Shown in pieces: positions 59,705 through 64,000 of a stretch of 64,000 nucleotides of DNA. The notes under the pieces are model-generated. The model was not told where the DNA came from and did no database searches. It saw nothing but the letters and a program-made list of their open reading frames with translations. Origin of the DNA: UBA1847 sp942492205 (GTDB lineage Bacteria; Pseudomonadota; Gammaproteobacteria; Steroidobacterales; Woeseiaceae). Numbering within the stretch: the first letter of the stretch is position 1; the number at the start of each line of letters is the position of its first letter. Made by a program: the position numbers and the translations under genes. The stretch lies in assembly GCA_942492205.1 (NCBI GenBank), contig CALODT010000001.1, positions 496,001-560,000 on the forward strand, written 5' to 3'.

Positions 59705-61846
59705 TTAGAAGTCTTTCGTCAGTCGCAGGCCAAACTCGCTGGCATCATTGCTGAGAATGCGCAGTACGTAGTCGCCCGTGTTCAGGCGCGCATTGTCATA
59801 GCGCTCATCCGTGATGTTGCGGCCGTACAGCGCCGCTACCCAGCTGCCGTCTTCGGAGCGGTAGGAAATATCGGCGTTGACCAGCGAACGGCTGGAAATC
59901 TGCGTGAACCGGCCTGGATCCGAGCTCGGCTCGCCGTACATCTCGTCGCGATAGGAATAGTCCGCACGAAATACCATTTCCGCGCCGCCGGACAAGTCAA
60001 CGGTGTACTCGGGGCTGAACGAGAATGTCAGTTCCGGTGTCAGCGGAGCAACCGGCTTGACGCCGTTCTGCTCATCAACATCGACGTCGATGTAGCCGAG
60101 CGTCGTGTGCAGCATGAAGTTGTCGGTGATCAACGCGGTGCTTTCCCACTCGAAGCCGAAAGAATCCTGATCGACGATCAGGTTCTCGGTGCTGAAGCCA
60201 GCGCCCGTTGTGGAGCTGACCTGGTAGGGCAGATCGGAGTACTGCGTGAAAAATAACGCCGCGCTCATTTGCAGGCGCTGCATCGGCTGGCCTTTGATGC
60301 CAACCTCATAGTTGACCGCTGTGATGTTGTCGCTAGGCTCCAAGCAACCTACGGTGGTGCCACCGAACAGGCAGAACGGCCGCGCCGGGAACTGCCCGGA
60401 CTGGTAGCCATTCTGGATCGTGCCATAGACGTTCATGCCACCGTCGAGCGTCAGGTTGGCGGCCAGCTCCCAGCTGATTTCGTCAAAGTCCCAGTCTTCG
60501 CTGAAGAAACCGATGCCCACGTTTGCCAACACGTCTTTCTTGTCTTCTGTGTAACGAAGGCCGCCCGAGAGTCGGAACGTGTCGGAGACGTCGTAGCCGA
60601 TATTCGTGAACCCGGCGAAACTCTTGGTCGTCTGCTCGAGAATGAAGATGCCGTCCGTAAAGCCGTTGAACGTGGTCGGCTGCTGGAAGTTATCGCCGTC
60701 TTCCTGGAAGTAGTAGACGCCAGAGACGAAGTCCCATGCGCCCAGGTCACCGTCTACCTGGAACTCCACCGCCTGCTGGTTGGCCTGGCCGGTTTCCGGG
60801 AACGACAGGAAATCGTCAAACAGGCTGTCGTCGTCGAGACCTGCCCGGTATTCCGAGGTCCTGGCGCTGACAATGACTTTTGACGAGATATCATCGGTGA
60901 TGCCCCAGTCAACGGTAATGGCGGCACCTGACGCCGAGTTGGTGACACGCGTCTGGCTGGCTTGCCCGGTGTTGTTGTCGTAGGGGTCACGAGACACATC
61001 GGAGTTGGTGTAACCGGCAACGCGCAGGGCGCTGGTGGCCGGCAGTTCGTCGATCAACGTCGTGTACGGACGAAGGCCGCCTTCCGCGTCATTCGCATCC
61101 ATCGCGATCGTAATGGCGACGTCTTCGCCTTCGTACCGGAATGCGATGCGCCCGAAAATCTCCTGCGTCTCGCCTACCTTGATGCCGGCATTCGGCAGGT
61201 TGACGAAGTTGCCCAGGCCGCCGCGATTCTTGAAGCCGCCGGTAAAGGCGAGCGCGGTTGAGTCCGAGAGCTTGGTGTCGGCATAGAAATCGCCGTTCAG
61301 ACGTTCACGACTGCCGGCTTCGAGGCTGACACGTGCGCCTGGATCGGCACCCGGTGTCTTGGTGATGATGTTGATAGCACCGCCAATGGAGTTTCGGCCG
61401 TACAGCGTGCCCTGCGGGCCGCGCAATACTTCCACGCGCTCGATGTTGGACAGATTCCAGTTCTGGCCAACCTGGCGGCCGAGATAGACGCCGTCAACGT
61501 AGACGCTGACGCCCGGATCGGTCGTGATCAGGTGATCCTGCAGGCCGATGCCGCGAATGAACGGATTCGCCGACGACGTATGCCCGGCCGAGAACTGCGT
61601 GATATTGAGGTTCGGTACGAACTTGCCGATGTCGACAATGTCGACAATGCCCTGTTGTGCCAGCTTGTCGCCCTCGAAGGCGCTGACGGCAATAGGTACT
61701 TCGTAAATATTCTGTTCCCGCTTGGTTGCGGTGACGGTGATTTCCTCAAAGAGGTTGCCATCGTCATCCTGCGCCGTAGCGATTGCACTGGTACCTGAAA
61801 GCACGAGCCCTGAGAGCGCGCACATCAGTAGCTTATTGGTCTTCAA
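59705..61846 (-). CDS. TonB-dependent receptor
   Basis: A 713-residue outer-membrane receptor. The signal peptide (LLMCALSGLVLSGTSAIATAQ) is followed by a TonB-box-like EEITVTATKRE, the plug (FVPNLNITQFSAG, PFIRGIGLQDHLITTDPGVS, VEVLRGPQGTLYGRNSIGGA), and a barrel ending SEFGLRLTKDF, the typical C-terminal aromatic. The start is a TTG at 61846 with GGGAG seven bases upstream; in-frame codons further upstream lack a ribosome site. It is the class that imports plant- or nucleoside-derived compounds or steroids; the substrate is unknown. It is divergent from the PhyH gene. Confidence 0.94.
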   Translation of the reverse strand: MKTNKLLMCALSGLVLSGTSAIATAQDDDGNLFEEITVTATKREQNIYEVPIAVSAFEGDKLAQQGIVDIVDIGKFVPNLNITQFSAGHTSSANPFIRGIGLQDHLITTDPGVSVYVDGVYLGRQVGQNWNLSNIERVEVLRGPQGTLYGRNSIGGAINIITKTPGADPGARVSLEAGSRERLNGDFYADTKLSDSTALAFTGGFKNRGGLGNFVNLPNAGIKVGETQEIFGRIAFRYEGEDVAITIAMDANDAEGGLRPYTTLIDELPATSALRVAGYTNSDVSRDPYDNNTGQASQTRVTNSASGAAITVDWGITDDISSKVIVSARTSEYRAGLDDDSLFDDFLSFPETGQANQQAVEFQVDGDLGAWDFVSGVYYFQEDGDNFQQPTTFNGFTDGIFILEQTTKSFAGFTNIGYDVSDTFRLSGGLRYTEDKKDVLANVGIGFFSEDWDFDEISWELAANLTLDGGMNVYGTIQNGYQSGQFPARPFCLFGGTTVGCLEPSDNITAVNYEVGIKGQPMQRLQMSAALFFTQYSDLPYQVSSTTGAGFSTENLIVDQDSFGFEWESTALITDNFMLHTTLGYIDVDVDEQNGVKPVAPLTPELTFSFSPEYTVDLSGGAEMVFRADYSYRDEMYGEPSSDPGRFTQISSRSLVNADISYRSEDGSWVAALYGRNITDERYDNARLNTGDYVLRILSNDASEFGLRLTKDF

Positions 61847-61974
61847 TTTTACTCTCCCGCTGGAAAAGTTGAGGTCTTGTAACGGGGCCCGAGAGGCTCG
61901 GGCGCTTTGTTGCGCGGAAGTATAAACCATCGTTCGGCTTGTGTGGCCATAAGTCGTGAACTAAGGTACTGCTT

Positions 61975-62874
61975 GTGATTGAGACGCTGACAGATTGTTG
62001 CGAAATACCAACATTTACCGCTCCACGGGGTGGCCGTCTGAGCGCTGAGATGCTGTCGGCCTACCGGGAAGCGGGGGTCCTGGTGCTACATGATTTCGTC
62101 AGCGTGGCCGCCTGTGACGCGCTGCGGGCCCGCGCGGCCGAACTGGTGGCGGCGTTCGATCCTGCCGAGGTACGCAGTGTCTTCTCGACCACCACGCAAT
62201 CGCAGCTCGATGACGACTATTTCATCCAGTCTGGCGACAAGATCCGCTTTTTTCTCGAAAACGATGCCTTCGACGACAGCGGTCATCTCCGCCAGTCCAA
62301 GGAAAACAGCCTCAACAAGATGGGCCATGCGATGCACGACCTCGATCCCGTGTTCGATCGATTCTCGCGCACACCGGAACTTGCGGAAGCCGTACGCCGT
62401 ATCGGTTTCGAAGAGCCGGCCGTCCTGCAGTCGATGTACATCTTCAAACCGCCGAAAATCGGTGGCGAGGTCGTCTGTCACCAGGACTCAACCTACATCT
62501 ACACCGAGCCGGAGTCCTGCGTGGGATTCTGGTTCGCCCTGGAAGACGCGACGCTGGAAAACGGCTGCATGCAGTTCATACCGGGTGGCCACAAACTGCC
62601 TTTGAAAAAGCGCAACTATCGCACGGCCGACGGCAAGCTGGTGACCGAGACGCTGGATGACTCGCCATGGCCGGAAGAGCTGCGGCGACCTGCGCAAGCG
62701 CCAGCCGGCACGCTGGTAATATTCGATGGGCGCGCGCCTCACCTGAGTGCGGCCAACCGCTCGTCGAAATCGCGGCATGCCTACACGCTGCACGTGATTG
62801 ACCAGCGCTGTCGCTATCCGAAAGAAAACTGGCTGCAGCGTCGAGACGACTTGCCGCTGCGTGGTTTCGACTAG
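61975..62874 (+). CDS. phytanoyl-CoA dioxygenase (PhyH)-family oxygenase
   Basis: A 299-residue Fe(II)/2-oxoglutarate oxygenase. The iron-ligand set HxD...H is visible as VCHQDSTYIYTEPES near residue 163, and APHLSAANRSSKSRHAYTLHV with histidine and the 2-oxoglutarate arginine near residue 250. The start is a GTG at 61975, chosen as the first in frame; an ATG at 62050 is possible. Its stop TAG overlaps the GTG of deoA by one base, so it is coupled to the nucleoside gene. The substrate is unknown. Confidence 0.88.
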   Translation: MIETLTDCCEIPTFTAPRGGRLSAEMLSAYREAGVLVLHDFVSVAACDALRARAAELVAAFDPAEVRSVFSTTTQSQLDDDYFIQSGDKIRFFLENDAFDDSGHLRQSKENSLNKMGHAMHDLDPVFDRFSRTPELAEAVRRIGFEEPAVLQSMYIFKPPKIGGEVVCHQDSTYIYTEPESCVGFWFALEDATLENGCMQFIPGGHKLPLKKRNYRTADGKLVTETLDDSPWPEELRRPAQAPAGTLVIFDGRAPHLSAANRSSKSRHAYTLHVIDQRCRYPKENWLQRRDDLPLRGFD

Positions 62875-64000
62875 TGTTGTTTACCGACGTCATCCGCAAG
62901 AAACGCGACGGTGGCGAACTGTCGGATGAGGAAATTCAGTTTTTCGTCGATGGTCTTGCCGACAACAGCTTGCCGGCTGAGCAGGTTTCATCGCTGGCAA
63001 TGGCGGTGTTTCTGAATTCCATGACCTTCCGCGAAGCGGCAACGCTGACGCTGGCGATGGCGTCCTCGGGCACCGTGCTTGACTGGTCGACGGATGACCT
63101 CGGCGGTCCCGTCGTCGACAAGCATTCCACCGGCGGCGTTGGGGACAAGGTGAGTTTCCTGTTGGCGCCGATCGCAGCGGCCTGTGGCTGCTACGTTCCG
63201 ATGATCTCCGGTCGCGGCCTCGGCCATACGGGTGGCACCACCGACAAGGCCGAGAGTATTCCCGGCTACAACGCAACGCCCGATTTTCAGACCTTTCGCA
63301 GGGTCGTGAAAGACATCGGCTGTGCCATTATCGGCCAGACCGCCGATCTCGCGCCGGCCGATCGGCGGTTTTATTCGATCCGGGACGTAACGGGAACGGT
63401 CGAGTCCGTGCCATTGATCACGGCCTCCATCCTCGCGAAGAAGATTGCGGCCGGTCTGCAGGGACTCGTGATGGATGTAAAGGTCGGCAACGGCGCTTTC
63501 ATGGAGACCCACGAGCGCGCTCGGGAGTTGGCGAACAGCATCATCGGCACGGCCGCGAAAGCCGGCCTGGCGACGCACGCCGTCATAACGGACATGAACG
63601 AAGTGCTGGGTACGACGGCAGGAAACGCGCTCGAGATCGAGGAGTCGATTCTGTATCTGCGAAACGAACGCCGCGATGCGCGCCTCGATGAGGTCACGCT
63701 GTCCTTGTGCGCTGAAATGCTCATTGTTGGCGGGCTGGAGACGGATCGCAAGACGGCTCGCGCCAGGTGCGATGAGGCTGTCACCAGCGGTCGAGCGGCG
63801 GAGGTGTTCGCCCGCATGGTGGCCGCGCTGGGAGGACCGGCGAACTTTCTGGATACGTATCCCGAGCATCTCGTAAAGGCGCCGGTCGTTCGCGAGGTCC
63901 ACGCCGACGGTTACCTGACCCGCGTCAACACGCGCGCGATCGGCAATGCCATCATTGAACTCGGCGGAGGGCGCCGCAAAGTCGGCGAGACGCTCGATCT
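62874..64000 (+). CDS. deoA: thymidine phosphorylase (3' end cut by the window)
   Basis: About 375 residues of thymidine phosphorylase (E. coli DeoA has 440). It splits thymidine or uridine into base and sugar 1-phosphate. Family signatures are IRKKRDGGELSDEEI, VVDKHSTGGVGDK near residue 82, SGRGLGHTGGTTDKAESIPGYN, LAPADRRFYSIRDVTGTVESVP and DVKVGNGAFM. The start GTG at 62874 overlaps the PhyH stop. The product feeds DeoB, encoded near 55.4 kb, so uptake by NupC and breakdown form one pathway split by a seven-kilobase insert. Confidence 0.95.
   Translation, partial: MLFTDVIRKKRDGGELSDEEIQFFVDGLADNSLPAEQVSSLAMAVFLNSMTFREAATLTLAMASSGTVLDWSTDDLGGPVVDKHSTGGVGDKVSFLLAPIAAACGCYVPMISGRGLGHTGGTTDKAESIPGYNATPDFQTFRRVVKDIGCAIIGQTADLAPADRRFYSIRDVTGTVESVPLITASILAKKIAAGLQGLVMDVKVGNGAFMETHERARELANSIIGTAAKAGLATHAVITDMNEVLGTTAGNALEIEESILYLRNERRDARLDEVTLSLCAEMLIVGGLETDRKTARARCDEAVTSGRAAEVFARMVAALGGPANFLDTYPEHLVKAPVVREVHADGYLTRVNTRAIGNAIIELGGGRRKVGETLD

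Noticed and set aside
62988..63902. Minus-strand frame of 304 codons opposite deoA
   Set aside because: Shadow of a strongly conserved enzyme; no start signal and no domain.
1..64000. tRNA, rRNA, CRISPR array, insertion sequence, phage or attachment site
   Set aside because: I found no cloverleaf-like blocks, repeated spacers, transposase motifs or integrase genes on either strand by reading; a scan with dedicated tools would be decisive.

Overview
The window looks like a stretch of chromosome from a GC-rich, aerobic, free-living gammaproteobacterium. The evidence is two TonB-dependent receptors, a β-barrel protein, many lipoprotein-type signals, an aa3-type (A1-family) oxidase with a cytochrome c tail, YadG/YadH-like and Kbp-like proteins, and densely packed short operons. 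The mix of secreted peptidases, secreted amidohydrolases, TonB receptors and TolB/TPR proteins recalls marine-sediment lineages such as Woeseiaceae, but that placement is an inference. I see no rRNA, tRNA, CRISPR array, insertion sequence or prophage.

Layout. 0-5 kb: an Lgt-like membrane enzyme, a YadGH-type ABC exporter, small unknown proteins and a lipoprotein hydrolase. 5-16 kb: an M64 peptidase, a VIT1-type transporter, an S9 peptidase, a secreted amidohydrolase, an MFS carrier, a lipoprotein with a methyltransferase fold, an acetyltransferase and a PfkB kinase. 16-24.5 kb: a redox and photo-damage region with azoR-pirin divergent from a LysR regulator, then photolyase, two SDR-type proteins, a fasciclin protein and a SOUL haem protein. 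24.5-28 kb: an AI-2E-type permease, a CBS protein and a membrane TPR protein. 28.2-33.4 kb: a tightly coupled five-gene envelope operon (LolA-like protein, two FtsX-type permeases, LolD-like ATPase, outer-membrane barrel). This is the best candidate for an undescribed trans-envelope system.

33.4-41.1 kb: hemerythrin, a Na/Pi symporter, an orphan PhoB-like regulator, and a secreted lipoprotein followed by a TonB receptor, with 11-bp-spaced Pho-box-like repeats in both intergenic regions. This suggests a phosphate-scavenging locus. 41-49 kb: Kbp, a DUF937 protein, an M48 peptidase with TPRs, a PDZ protein, phosphatidylserine synthase, a sodium/solute symporter and an ECF sigma factor operon. 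49.2-54.2 kb: a cytochrome oxidase operon whose subunit II carries two c-type haem motifs and which has two tandem subunit III genes. 54.2-64 kb: nucleoside uptake and catabolism (NupC, DeoB, DeoA cut by the window end), with a Gfo/Idh oxidoreductase, a thioesterase, a lipoprotein MTA/SAH-deaminase-like enzyme, a TonB receptor and a PhyH oxygenase between them.

Caveat: two patches (about 37.6-41.3 kb and 50.1-52.2 kb) contain many single-base frame changes in genes whose protein sequence is otherwise well conserved. I read these mainly as local consensus errors rather than true gene decay.
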